Shown: piece by piece, positions 9,378 to 17,804 of the stretch
Layout: each line of letters begins with the position of its first letter
Position numbering within the stretch: the first letter of the stretch is position 1
Assembly (NCBI GenBank): GCA_002238865.1
Contig: MPNE01000039.1
Span: 1 to 32,036, forward strand
Source: Gemmatimonadetes bacterium bin94
Lineage (GTDB): Bacteria > Gemmatimonadota > Gemmatimonadetes > Longimicrobiales > Gaopeijiaceae
Length of the DNA stretch: 32,036 bases
Reading direction: 5' to 3'
The notes under the pieces: model-generated
The model's input: the letters and a program-made list of their open reading frames with translations, nothing else
What the model was told of the DNA's origin: nothing
The model's database searches: none
Translations under genes and position numbers: made by a program

Positions 9378-11885
9378 TCAGCGGCCCGGCGTGAGCATCA
9401 GGCGCTCCGCGGCGACAGACTCCACCCGGTCTCGCGAGTAGAACACCGGGAAATAGCGATCGTTCGCCCAGGGCTCGAAGAGATTCTCGTAGAAGGGCGA
9501 GTCCGGGTCGCCCGACTGTCCGGGCGTGTTGGAGCCGACGGCGCGGTCCCAGTCCCCCGTGTCCACGATGATCCGGAACGACGCGCCCGACGTCTGGTTG
9601 TCGCCGCTCCCCGAGTTGTTGAGGGTGTAGCTGTTGCCGCCGCGCGGCAGCGGGCCGACGGTCAAGCGATCGGCCAATTCGCCGGACACGGCCCGCGAGA
9701 GCGGGTGGAAGATCGTGGCGTGCTTGTAGTCGGACTGACCGTACCGCCACCCGTCCATGTCGGCGCCGAGCTTCACGCGCAGCTCGGCAACCGCCTCTTC
9801 CAGGCTGCGCAGCAGCACCGCATCGCGCCCCGCGACGGGATCGTCGCCGAATTCGCCGCCGGGAGCGTTCAGGTGGGCGACGATCTTGACCATCGCCATG
9901 CCGCGCAGGAGACCGCGGGCGTTCGCGGGGATGAAGAGGGCGTTGACGTTGCCTCGCAACCGGGCCTCGAAGGCGTTGTAGATCCCCGCCGGGACGGATT
10001 CGGGAGCCAGCACGAAGTCCCAGGCCAGGAGTAGCTCGCGGGCCCGTTCGGTGTCGCGGTCCGCGGCCGCGACGTGGCGAAGCATGGGCACAATGGTGCG
10101 CGCCGGGATGGAAAGGTAGTCGGTCTGCAGGGCCATCATGTCGGCCATCGTGTGGCGGCGTCCCGAGCCGAGGACCTCGGAAGCGCGTGCCCACCGGTAG
10201 GGGTCCGACCACTCCCAGCCGATCGCGTCCCGGTACGGGTAGTCCGGCGGCGTGACGTGGTTGTTCGCCGTGGCGAAAAAACCCTCTCCCGGGTTGAAGA
10301 CACTGGGCTTGGCCCTGATGGGCAGGTAGCCGTCCCATTCGTAGCGGCCATCGCCCGGCACGGGAACCAGGCCGGACCAGTTGCGGCGCACCGGCGCGAT
10401 GCCCACGGCCTGCCAACCGATGTTCCCCTCCCTGTCCGCCCAGATCATGTTCTCGCCCGGGATGTTGGAGTAGTTGCAGGCCTCCACGAACTCTTCCCAC
10501 GTCTTCGCCTGGTCCATGCGCAGGCTCGCCAGGTAGGGGGCGCCGCCGGGTTCCCGCCACGCCGCGCGCACCGCGTATGCGACGTTGTTGTCGGTGTCCT
10601 CGTAGACGACCGGACCATGGCGGGTGTACTTGAACTCGGCACGGTGCGCGGCCCGACCCTTCACCGGGATCTCCTCGGTGATGACGGTCATCCGCTCCCA
10701 CCCGTCCCTGTAGCGGTAGCGATCCGGGTCGTCCGGGTCCGTTTCGTAGACGTACAGATCCTCGCCGTCAGTACGGAATACGGTCAGGCCCCAGGCCCCG
10801 TACTCGTTGTGGCCGATGCTGACGCCCGGGATTTCGGGCTCTCCGCCGCCGATCACATTCCAGCCGGGCGCGACGAGGTGGACCCAGTAGCGCAGCGACG
10901 GTGACGACTGGGCGCGGTGGGGATCGTTGGCCATGAGGGGGAAGCCGCTTTCGCTCAGGCGGCCGCTGACGACCCAGTTGTTGGAGCCGATGTCCTCCTG
11001 GTCCTGCCAGGCGAGTGCGTCGCGCCAGCTGGGGGCATCCGGCCAGCCGGGCTCCCCGCCGCGCCGATCCCCCGGGCCCGCCGCCGGCCCGCCGCGCCGC
11101 GCCGCCGCCTCCAGCCGTGCGAACGCCTCCTCGTCACCCCGGTGTTCCGCGACGATGTGCTCGGGACGGAACCGGACCTGACTTCGGAAGGCGTTGTAGC
11201 GCCCCAGAATGTCCTGGCCGAGGAGCGCGCCGTCGATCGCGGGATCGAGCGCGATGTCCGGCTCCCCCGGATGGAAGTTGGCCACCCGCTTCACGGCCTC
11301 GTCGCCGAGCGCCGCGACCGCCCGCCCGTAGTTCAGTTCGGCGCCGATGTTCCCGAGCAGGCCCTGATGGCGCGAGATCACGACCTCGGGAGTCCACCGC
11401 TGCGGCCGGATACCCAGCAGTTCGAACTCGACGGTCAGCAGCGACGGGTCGGCCTCGGTCTCCGCGATGTACGCGTTCACCCCGTCCACGTACGCGGGAA
11501 TGATCACCGAACCGCGGTCGTGGTAGTGGTTCATCTCCTGCGTCATGTCGCCCCGGTACTTGAAGAGGCGGAAGCCGATGTCGCGCTCCAGTTCGCCCTC
11601 GCCCAGCATCTCCGCGACGGTCCCGGTTGCCTGCGCCCGCCAAACCTCGAACTGGAAGAGACGGTCGCGCGCGGCCGCGTAGCCCTGCGCGAAGAAGAGG
11701 TCGTACTCGTTGCCGGCGTAGATGTGGTTGATCCCCCACCGGTCGCGGATGATCTCGACCGGCTCGGACAGGCCGGGGACGGTGAGGGCGACGGGGGTGG
11801 ACTCGGTCTGGGCGCTGGCGGCTACCGGCACGGCGAGGATGACTCCCAGGGCGAGCACGACGAGCAGGTGGTCACGATCCGGCAT
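9378..11885 (-). CDS. Secreted penicillin acylase family amidohydrolase (Ntn hydrolase)
   Basis: The 835-residue precursor begins with a signal peptide (LLVVLALGVILAVPVAASAQ, residues 7-26), so it acts in the periplasm or outside the cell. It has the layout of penicillin/AHL/cephalosporin acylases: alpha chain (WGINHIYAGNEYDLFFAQGYAAARDRLFQ), a spacer rich in Gly/Arg/Pro at about 255-295, and the predicted autoproteolytic site DIGSNNWVVS with Ser301 as the new N-terminal nucleophile of the beta chain. FPLMANDPHR, GVSIGHNEYGAWGLT and NNSGSGDNQTSGASFR are further family blocks. Known members hydrolyse amide bonds of beta-lactams, N-acyl homoserine lactones or N-acyl amino acids; the substrate here cannot be told. 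AGAGG lies before the ATG, and a GC-rich hairpin sits in the leader. Confidence 0.93.
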   Translation of the reverse strand: MPDRDHLLVVLALGVILAVPVAASAQTESTPVALTVPGLSEPVEIIRDRWGINHIYAGNEYDLFFAQGYAAARDRLFQFEVWRAQATGTVAEMLGEGELERDIGFRLFKYRGDMTQEMNHYHDRGSVIIPAYVDGVNAYIAETEADPSLLTVEFELLGIRPQRWTPEVVISRHQGLLGNIGAELNYGRAVAALGDEAVKRVANFHPGEPDIALDPAIDGALLGQDILGRYNAFRSQVRFRPEHIVAEHRGDEEAFARLEAAARRGGPAAGPGDRRGGEPGWPDAPSWRDALAWQDQEDIGSNNWVVSGRLSESGFPLMANDPHRAQSSPSLRYWVHLVAPGWNVIGGGEPEIPGVSIGHNEYGAWGLTVFRTDGEDLYVYETDPDDPDRYRYRDGWERMTVITEEIPVKGRAAHRAEFKYTRHGPVVYEDTDNNVAYAVRAAWREPGGAPYLASLRMDQAKTWEEFVEACNYSNIPGENMIWADREGNIGWQAVGIAPVRRNWSGLVPVPGDGRYEWDGYLPIRAKPSVFNPGEGFFATANNHVTPPDYPYRDAIGWEWSDPYRWARASEVLGSGRRHTMADMMALQTDYLSIPARTIVPMLRHVAAADRDTERARELLLAWDFVLAPESVPAGIYNAFEARLRGNVNALFIPANARGLLRGMAMVKIVAHLNAPGGEFGDDPVAGRDAVLLRSLEEAVAELRVKLGADMDGWRYGQSDYKHATIFHPLSRAVSGELADRLTVGPLPRGGNSYTLNNSGSGDNQTSGASFRIIVDTGDWDRAVGSNTPGQSGDPDSPFYENLFEPWANDRYFPVFYSRDRVESVAAERLMLTPGR

Positions 11886-11915
11886 TCGACAGAACCTCTG
11901 GCTGAAGTTGGCGTT

Positions 11916-11935
11916 GCGCCCGGCAACCCGGGCGC
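11916..11935. promoter_or_regulatory. GC-rich 8-bp hairpin in the leader of the penicillin acylase gene
   Basis: The stem GCGCCCGG/CCGGGCGC (11916-11923 and 11928-11935) is perfect with a 4-nt loop. It lies 30 nt upstream of the acylase ATG. It could be an attenuator, an mRNA-stabilising structure, or chance in GC-rich DNA. No U-tract follows on the minus strand. Confidence 0.35.
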
Positions 11936-11990
11936 GAGACTGTGGAAGGTAAATCGCTCCGGATGCGTCACGACAGCCTGGGCGAGCCGC

Positions 11991-12018
11991 TTGTGCCCTC
12001 GATCATCTTCCCTATGAT
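11991..12018 (+). promoter_or_regulatory. Candidate promoter of the cupin-M24-propeller set
   Basis: TTGTGC (11991-11996), a 16-nt spacer and TATGAT (12013-12018) precede the cupin lipoprotein ATG at 12058. The -10 matches five of six consensus bases. The predicted leader is about 33 nt. Confidence 0.45.
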
Positions 12019-12057
12019 CAGGTATCGGTGCCCGGTCTCAAACTCACGGAGCCTCTC

Positions 12058-12444
12058 ATGACGATTGCCAGCCGAGTTACACCGCTCCTCGTCCTCTTCA
12101 TAGCCGCCTGCGGCCAACCCGCGGAGCAGAATGAGGAGCCGGAGCAGACCACCGGCCGAACGCCGCAGTTCGAGAACGAGCACGTCGAGGTGTGGAAGAG
12201 CGTGATCGTCCCGAACCAGCCCCTCGAGATGCACCGCCACGACAACCCACGGGCCATCATCGCGCTCAAGGGCGGCACGCTGACGGTGGTGAACGACGCC
12301 GGCGATCGGCGCGAGATGACCTGGGAGACGGGCAGCGCCTACTGGCTCGACGCCGATCCCCCGGGCGAGCTGCACGGAGACGTCAACGAGGGCACCGAGC
12401 CGGTCGAAGTGATCGTGGTGCAGCTGAAAGGGGTAGGCGAATGA
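12058..12444 (+). CDS. Cupin-fold lipoprotein
   Basis: The 128-residue protein has a lipoprotein signal ending in FIAAC with Cys18, followed by a Gln/Glu-rich linker, so it is probably membrane-anchored in the periplasm. A single small cupin domain follows. It shows MHRHDNPRAIIALKGGTLTVV (the first cupin motif with two His) and a second segment around GELHGDVNEG. Such domains bind a metal or a small ligand. The frame is open from 12028, but the ATG at 12058 is preferred because GGAG lies seven bases upstream and the signal sequence starts there. The TGA overlaps the ATG of the M24 gene (ATGA), so the two are translationally coupled. Confidence 0.8.
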   Translation: MTIASRVTPLLVLFIAACGQPAEQNEEPEQTTGRTPQFENEHVEVWKSVIVPNQPLEMHRHDNPRAIIALKGGTLTVVNDAGDRREMTWETGSAYWLDADPPGELHGDVNEGTEPVEVIVVQLKGVGE

Positions 12445-13844
12445 CACACCTTTCCCAACGGGGGCGCCGCCTCGGCGGCACGGTTCCCTTCGTTCTCGCC
12501 CTGTTGTCCGCGACGGACGGCGATCTGGCGGCCCAGAAGCCGGCGAACGTCCCCGATGACGTACCGGCGCGGATCCATCCGTTGCCTACGCTGCGGGAAC
12601 AGGCAGAGGAGCGGCAGGAGTGGCTGGAACTGCGGATAGGGAGGGTTCTGCCGAGGCTGATGGCGGAATACGACGTACGCATGTGGATCCTGTCGATGCG
12701 CGAATACGCGGAAGACCCCGTCTTCTGGTCCATCACCTCGCCGACGACTTTCGCCGCGCGCCGCCGCTCCCTCTACGTCTTTACCCGGCAGGAAGACGGG
12801 TCGGTCGAGCGCCTGGCTCTCGGTGGGACAAGCCAGGGCGGAGTCTTCGAGGCGTACCGCTCCACCCGGCCCGCGCCCACGCAGCCGACCGCGGAACTGG
12901 TCGGCAACGAGCAGTGGCGGCTCCTGCGTGAACTGGTGGAGGATCGCGATCCTGAGAACATCGTCCTCAATATCGATTCCGACTGGGCGTTTTCGGACGG
13001 CCTGCACGCCGGGGAGCGCGAGGCGCTGGAGGAGGCGCTGGGTCCGGAACTGCTCAGCCGGGTGAAGCGGGAACCACGCCTGGCCATGAACTACATCGCG
13101 CTGCGCCTCCCCGAGATGATGCCGCGCTACCGGAAGATCCAGGAGACCGTTCACGCAGTCATCTCGCAAGCGTTCTCGAATGCGGTGATCACGCCGGGCG
13201 AGACGACCGTCGAGGACGTGGAGTGGTGGATGCGCCAGCGCGTGCGCGACCTTGGCTACACGACCTGGTTCCAGGCCAACGTGGACGTCCAGCGTGCGGG
13301 CGAGGTGCCTTCGTCGGGCCCCGCGGTGATCGAGCGCGGCGACCTGCTCTGGACGGATTTCGGTGTGGTGGCGCTCAACCTCCACACCGACACGCAGCAT
13401 CTGGGCTATGTGCCGAGGGAGGGCGAAGCCGGGGTGCCTGCCGGACTGCGCCGGTGCCTTGCCGCCTCCAACCGGCTGCAGGACATTCTCCTGGAACACA
13501 TGGAGCCCGGGCTGAGCGGAAACGCAATCCTGGCCAACACACTGGCGCAGATGCGGGCGGAGGGGATCAACGGGACGGTCTACACGCACCCGATAGGGGA
13601 CCACGGGCACGGGGCGGGGCCACTCATCGGCCGGTGGGATTCGCAGGAGGGTGTGCCTGTCCGCGGTGACGCAATCCTGTTGCCGTCGACCTGGCATTCA
13701 ATCGAGTTGCAGGCGACGACGCCGATCCCGGAGTGGGGCGACAAGCCGGCCAGCTGCCGACAGGAAGAAGAGGCCTACCTCGACTCCGAGGGAGAGCGGC
13801 ACTGGGCTTTCCGGCGCCAGAGCCGCTTCCACCTGGTCTGGTAG
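12441..13844 (+). CDS. Exported M24 family (Xaa-Pro aminopeptidase-like) metallopeptidase
   Basis: This 467-residue protein has the pita-bread fold layout of M24 peptidases, with an N-terminal creatinase-like domain (about 55-220) and a C-terminal catalytic domain (about 230-467). The expected dinuclear metal ligands can be seen in order: D306 in LLWTDFG, D317 in LHTDTQH, His388/390 in GDHGHGAGP, E422 in HSIELQ, and Glu near 442-444 in RQEEEAYL. Residues 1-31 look like a signal peptide ending near AAQ, so the enzyme is probably periplasmic. The start is the ATG at 12441, within the stop of the cupin gene. The open frame runs further upstream to 12192 but that part overlaps the cupin domain. 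It may cleave Xaa-Pro dipeptides or related amides. Confidence 0.87.
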   Translation: MTHLSQRGRRLGGTVPFVLALLSATDGDLAAQKPANVPDDVPARIHPLPTLREQAEERQEWLELRIGRVLPRLMAEYDVRMWILSMREYAEDPVFWSITSPTTFAARRRSLYVFTRQEDGSVERLALGGTSQGGVFEAYRSTRPAPTQPTAELVGNEQWRLLRELVEDRDPENIVLNIDSDWAFSDGLHAGEREALEEALGPELLSRVKREPRLAMNYIALRLPEMMPRYRKIQETVHAVISQAFSNAVITPGETTVEDVEWWMRQRVRDLGYTTWFQANVDVQRAGEVPSSGPAVIERGDLLWTDFGVVALNLHTDTQHLGYVPREGEAGVPAGLRRCLAASNRLQDILLEHMEPGLSGNAILANTLAQMRAEGINGTVYTHPIGDHGHGAGPLIGRWDSQEGVPVRGDAILLPSTWHSIELQATTPIPEWGDKPASCRQEEEAYLDSEGERHWAFRRQSRFHLVW

Positions 13845-13882
13845 CTGGAATTCGACGAGGACCACAGGGAAGGAGCGACGCC

Positions 13883-15073
13883 ATGAACGTGAAGCGACGA
13901 CACCTCATCGGCGGCGCGATCGCCGGCCTTGCCATTGCGCTCGCGTGCGCTCAGGACGCGATCGATGAAGCGACCTCCACCGGAGCCGGCGGTCCCGAGG
14001 CGCCCAGGTTCGAGGTGGACCCCTTCTGGCCGAAGCCCCTGCCGGAGCATTGGCTGCTCGGCTCCACGATCGGGGTGGGCGTGGACTCTCGCGACCACGT
14101 CTTCATCATCCATCGCCGCGCCTCGATCGACGCGCGCACGGAGTTGGGCGCGGAAGCCGATCCGCCAACTGCCGAATGCTGCCGCGCCGCGCCTGAAGTG
14201 CTCGAATTCGATCCCGAGGGGAATCTGGTCAACTCCTGGGGCGGTCCCTCCGACGAGTACGTGTGGCCCGCCTCGAACCACGGAATCACGGTCGACCACA
14301 TGGACAACCTGTGGATCGGCGGGAACGGGGAAACCGACTCGCACATCCTCAAGTTTTCGCGCGACGGCCGGTTTCTGGCCTCCTACGGGCAACCGGAAGT
14401 GGGGCTGGAACCCGACAGCCACAGCGAGACGCGCTTCAACCGCGTAGCCAAGGTGGCGTTCGACGCCGATGCCAACGAGGCGTTCGTCGCAGACGGTTAC
14501 GGCGGTCGCCGCGTGGCGGTGCTCGATGCGTCGACCGGCGTGTTCAAGCGCTACTGGGGTGCCTACGGCAACGCCCCGGACGACACGCCCACCCCGCCGT
14601 ACGACCCGGACGCGCCGCCTCTCCAGCAGTTTCGCACGCCGGTGCACTGCGCCGAGCCCTCGCTGGACGGTCTGGTGTACGTCTGCGACCGCCCGAACGA
14701 CCGGATCCAGGTCTTCCGAACCGACGGAACCTTCGTGGACGAGGTGATGATCGCACCGCGCACGCTGGGCGGCGGCTCGACCTGGGATCTCGCCTTCTCA
14801 CGCGATCCCGGGCAGCGCTACATGTATGTCGCCGACGGCACCAATCACCGGGTCTACGTGATGGACCGTGCGTCGCTCCAGGTTCTGACGACGTTCGGCG
14901 ACGGAGGTCGGCAGCCGGGCCAGTTCATCGGCGTCCACAGCATCGCCACCGACTCGAAGGGCAACGTCTACACGACCGAGACCTACGAGGGGAAGCGCAT
15001 CCAGAAGTTCGTGTACATGGGCCTGGCTCCGGTGTCCGCCGAAAACCAGGGCCCGCCGTGGCCGACTTTCTAG
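13883..15073 (+). CDS. NHL-type beta-propeller lipoprotein with twin-arginine signal
   Basis: The 396-residue protein starts at ATG 13883, eight bases after AGGAG. Its N-terminus has KRRHLIGG, a twin-arginine pattern, and IALAC with Cys22 as a likely lipidation site. The rest looks like a six-bladed beta-propeller of the NHL / peptidyl-alpha-hydroxyglycine amidating lyase-like type. Repeated blade motifs include GVGVDSRDHVFIIHR, GITVDHMDNLWIGG, VYVCDRPNDRIQVF, YMYVADGTNHRVYVMD and SIATDSKGNVYTTETYEGKRIQKF, with G(Q)F-type strand closures. Two adjacent Cys (ECCRAAPE) lie between the first blades. A precise enzymatic role cannot be given. It follows the M24 gene by 38 nt and is probably on the same transcript. 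Confidence 0.85.
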   Translation: MNVKRRHLIGGAIAGLAIALACAQDAIDEATSTGAGGPEAPRFEVDPFWPKPLPEHWLLGSTIGVGVDSRDHVFIIHRRASIDARTELGAEADPPTAECCRAAPEVLEFDPEGNLVNSWGGPSDEYVWPASNHGITVDHMDNLWIGGNGETDSHILKFSRDGRFLASYGQPEVGLEPDSHSETRFNRVAKVAFDADANEAFVADGYGGRRVAVLDASTGVFKRYWGAYGNAPDDTPTPPYDPDAPPLQQFRTPVHCAEPSLDGLVYVCDRPNDRIQVFRTDGTFVDEVMIAPRTLGGGSTWDLAFSRDPGQRYMYVADGTNHRVYVMDRASLQVLTTFGDGGRQPGQFIGVHSIATDSKGNVYTTETYEGKRIQKFVYMGLAPVSAENQGPPWPTF

Positions 15074-15201
15074 TCCACATCTCGCGCTTGCGTCAATCGA
15101 GCCGTTTCGCCCACGGCCGCCAGGTGGTCGAAATCCAAATCGGCTGACTCCAGATCCGCCCCGTGATGATTCCACGAGACGGACTGGCGGAAGAGGATCA
15201 C
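15070..15201 (-). CDS. Possible 43-residue small protein coupled to the amidohydrolase gene
   Basis: A GTG at 15201 overlaps the amidohydrolase stop as GTGA, the same junction used elsewhere in this window. The frame gives a 43-residue acidic peptide (ILFRQSVSWNHHGADLES, then a run rich in Asp and Leu) and stops at 15070, four bases into the convergent propeller gene. GGGAGG directly precedes the start but is very close to it. Third-position GC is about 72%, lower than I would expect for neighbouring genes. No family is recognised. It could be chance. Confidence 0.3.
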   Translation of the reverse strand: MILFRQSVSWNHHGADLESADLDFDHLAAVGETARLTQARDVD

Positions 15202-16955
15202 CCCTCCCAGGTCACCCTTCCCCCCGCTACCGTCCTGAGCACCGGAATCTCCTTGATCGCATCCGGATCCGCGTCGTGCGGGTCCGCCGCCAACACCACG
15301 AAGTCGGCCAGCTTGCCCACCGTCACCGACCCCTTGCTGCCCTCCTCGAAGGACGCGTAGGCCCCGCCCATGGTGCAGATGCGCATCGCCTCGGGCACGG
15401 TGATCCGCTGGCTCGGACCCCAGACGCGGCCCTCGAAGTCCTTCCGGGTCACCATGCTCTGAATCGCCATCAAGGGCTCGTACGGGCCCGGCGTGTAGTC
15501 CGACGCGGGAGCGACCGGGATGTCGTGGTCGAGGAACGACCGGTGCGGGAACATCCACTCCATCTTCTCGGGACCGTACTCGACCCACTTGTTGCCGTGG
15601 TAGTGGGCGTAGGTGTAGAAGGGCGTCGGGACGGCCCCGGCGGCCTTGATCCGCGCGAGCAGGTCGGGGTTCACCAGCGAACAGTGTTCGATCCGGTGCC
15701 TGGGGTTCGGCCGCGGCCACAGCTCCTGGACGCGCTCGTACGCGTTCAGGACCATATCGATCGTGACGTCGCCGTTGGCGTGAATACCCACCTGCCAGTT
15801 GGCGCGGTGGGCCACCTCGACCGCCTCGTGGATCTCCTCCTGGCTCATGGTGAGGATGCCGAAGTCGTCGGGGCGGCCCACGTACGGAGTGCTCATGCGC
15901 ATGGTCCGCTCGGACGCCGAGCCGTCGGCACCGTACTTGACCCCGCCCACGCGCAGCCAATCGTCGCCGAGTCCGGTCGACACGCCGGCCTGTCGCAGGC
16001 TCTCGTACGGCCCCCGCATCATCATGTACACGCGGCAGCTCAGCTCGCCGTTGCGGTAGGCGGCGCTGTACGCCTCCACGCTGTTGGCAGAGGTCCCCGC
16101 GTCGTGGAAGGAGGTAAGCCCCGCCATTGCCATCAGCTCGGTGATGAGCTTCACGCCCGCACGCCGGTCGTCGTCGGAGTGCGTGTTCGGAATGAGCGAC
16201 GAGAAGACGTAGTTCGCCCGCTCCGCCACCAGCCCGGTCAGCTCCCCGCCTTCGCGGTAGAACTTCCCGCCCTGGGGATCGGGGGTCTCCATCGTGACGC
16301 CGGCGGCCGCGAAGGCCCGCGAGTTGTACACGCTGGTATGCCCGCCGCGGTGACCGACGACCGCCGGGTGGTCCGGCACGGCCTCGTCCAGGTCGAGCCG
16401 GTTCAGGGGCCGCCCTTCGGCCAGCTTGGTGTCGTCGTACTTGAAGCCGCGGATCCACTCGCCGGGCGGGGTCTCGCGGGCGCGGGCAGCCATGCGTTCC
16501 CTGATCTCCGCAATGCTCCGGACATCGACGTTCACGTCCTTGAGTTCGCGCACGCCTGCGCCCGCCGGGTGGGTGTGCGCATCGATGAAGCCCGGTGTGA
16601 TCACGGCGTCCCCGTGGTCCATCACCCGCGTTCCCGCACCGCGAAGAGCCTCGATGTCGCCACGGGAACCGACCGCCACGAAACGACCGTCCCTGACGGC
16701 GGCCGACTCGGCGGTCGGGTTGTCCTCGTCCATCGTGTGGATGACGCGGCCGTGCACGATCAGGTCCGCTGTCGCGGCGTCCCCCTCGCCCTGGTGCGGG
16801 CGGCCGCGCCGGCGCCCGACCGCCCCCGCGGCCGGGCGGCCCGCCGACCCGGTCCGTACAACCACGCCGGGACTGCCCTCGCAACCCGTCAGGAGCCCCG
16901 CGCCCGCCGTGCCTGCGGCCATCCCGAGAAACTGGCCCCGTGTCAATGACTTCAT
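15198..16955 (-). CDS. YtcJ-like metal-dependent amidohydrolase lipoprotein
   Basis: The 585-residue protein belongs to the YtcJ-type amidohydrolase group (amidohydrolase superfamily TIM barrel with a flanking beta-sandwich). The N-terminus RGQFLGMAAGTAGAGLLTGC ends in a lipobox with Cys25, so it is exported and lipid-anchored, probably by a Tat-like route. The metal-binding HTH lies at H127-H129 in GFIDAHTHPAG. Later blocks include VGIHANGDVTID, HRIEHCSLVNPD and the C-terminal EEGSKGSVTVGKLADFVVL, which is typical of this group. Members hydrolyse amides or carbamates, but substrates are mostly unknown. The ATG at 16955 is chosen over one at 16979 because GGAGG lies five bases upstream. It follows lepB by 42 nt and may be the last large gene of the minus-strand block. 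Confidence 0.9.
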   Translation of the reverse strand: MKSLTRGQFLGMAAGTAGAGLLTGCEGSPGVVVRTGSAGRPAAGAVGRRRGRPHQGEGDAATADLIVHGRVIHTMDEDNPTAESAAVRDGRFVAVGSRGDIEALRGAGTRVMDHGDAVITPGFIDAHTHPAGAGVRELKDVNVDVRSIAEIRERMAARARETPPGEWIRGFKYDDTKLAEGRPLNRLDLDEAVPDHPAVVGHRGGHTSVYNSRAFAAAGVTMETPDPQGGKFYREGGELTGLVAERANYVFSSLIPNTHSDDDRRAGVKLITELMAMAGLTSFHDAGTSANSVEAYSAAYRNGELSCRVYMMMRGPYESLRQAGVSTGLGDDWLRVGGVKYGADGSASERTMRMSTPYVGRPDDFGILTMSQEEIHEAVEVAHRANWQVGIHANGDVTIDMVLNAYERVQELWPRPNPRHRIEHCSLVNPDLLARIKAAGAVPTPFYTYAHYHGNKWVEYGPEKMEWMFPHRSFLDHDIPVAPASDYTPGPYEPLMAIQSMVTRKDFEGRVWGPSQRITVPEAMRICTMGGAYASFEEGSKGSVTVGKLADFVVLAADPHDADPDAIKEIPVLRTVAGGRVTWEG

Positions 16956-16997
16956 CTCGTCCTCCAGCTGTGTCCGCACGTCGGCGGGCGTCTTGAA

Positions 16998-17738
16998 CTA
17001 CCGGACCCTGTCCCCGATACGGCTTCCGCGAACCTCCGTGATCCAGGGAAAGGGTCGAAACGAATCTCGGTCGTAGGAGAAGTAGATAAGCGCCACGCGC
17101 CCTCTGAATCGCCACCCCTCGAGAAAGCCCCAGAGCCGCGAGTCGATGCTGTCATCGCGGTTGTCTCCGAGCATGAGGTAGCGGTCCGCCGGGATCGCCA
17201 GGGGCCCCCAGCTGTCCCAGGTGGGCCGATAGTCGTCCATCGAGCCACCCACCAGAAACTCCCTCTGCCACAACATCTGCGGGTCGTGGACGTCACGCGC
17301 GCCGATCGTCACCACATACGGCTCATCCCGCCTCTCGCCGTTCACGTACAGCACCTTGTCGCGCATCTCCACCGTGTCGCCGGGCATTCCGATCACCCGC
17401 TTGACGATGATCATGTCCTCTTCGTGATGAGGATCGAAGACCAGGATGTCCCCGCGCCGGGGCTCCGAATAACCGGGGAGCCGGATGTCGGTGAAGGGGA
17501 TGCCAGGCCCGATCGCCAGCTTGTTGACGGCCAGAAAGTCGCCCACCAGGAGGGTTCCCTCCATGGACCCGGAGTCGATCACGTAGGTCTCAAGCAGGAA
17601 GATCCGAATGAACAGGAAGCCGACGGCCGCCCACGCCAGCGACCTGATCCACTCGGTGAGTCCCGCACGGCTGCGCTCCTTCCGGGGTGCCTTGGGTGCG
17701 CCGCCCCCGCCCTTGCCCGGCTTGCGTTTCCTGGCCAT
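16998..17738 (-). CDS. lepB: Signal peptidase I
   Basis: The 246-residue protein cleaves signal peptides of exported proteins at the outer face of the inner membrane. After a Lys/Gly-rich cytosolic tail (1-25) comes one membrane segment (about 32-49). The catalytic Ser58 lies in DSGSMEGTLLVGD, and the general-base Lys113 in MIIVKRVIGMPGD. The conserved box LMLGDNRDDSIDSRLWG is near 190-206. It starts with ATG at 17738, 66 nt after the symporter stop. A linked supply of signal peptidase is sensible because many neighbours carry signal peptides, although several of those are lipoproteins needing Lsp instead. Confidence 0.96.
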   Translation of the reverse strand: MARKRKPGKGGGGAPKAPRKERSRAGLTEWIRSLAWAAVGFLFIRIFLLETYVIDSGSMEGTLLVGDFLAVNKLAIGPGIPFTDIRLPGYSEPRRGDILVFDPHHEEDMIIVKRVIGMPGDTVEMRDKVLYVNGERRDEPYVVTIGARDVHDPQMLWQREFLVGGSMDDYRPTWDSWGPLAIPADRYLMLGDNRDDSIDSRLWGFLEGWRFRGRVALIYFSYDRDSFRPFPWITEVRGSRIGDRVR

Positions 17739-17804
17739 TCCGCTAGCCCCCGAACCGCACGGGTACGTCTGCCGCTGGCTCGCGCCTCCCGGCGATCCCC
17801 TTCC

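Noticed and set aside
15070-17115. A 681-residue minus-strand frame over the amidohydrolase
   Set aside because: It is a shadow frame of the amidohydrolase gene; only its last 43 codons, beyond the amidohydrolase stop, were kept as a tentative micro-gene.
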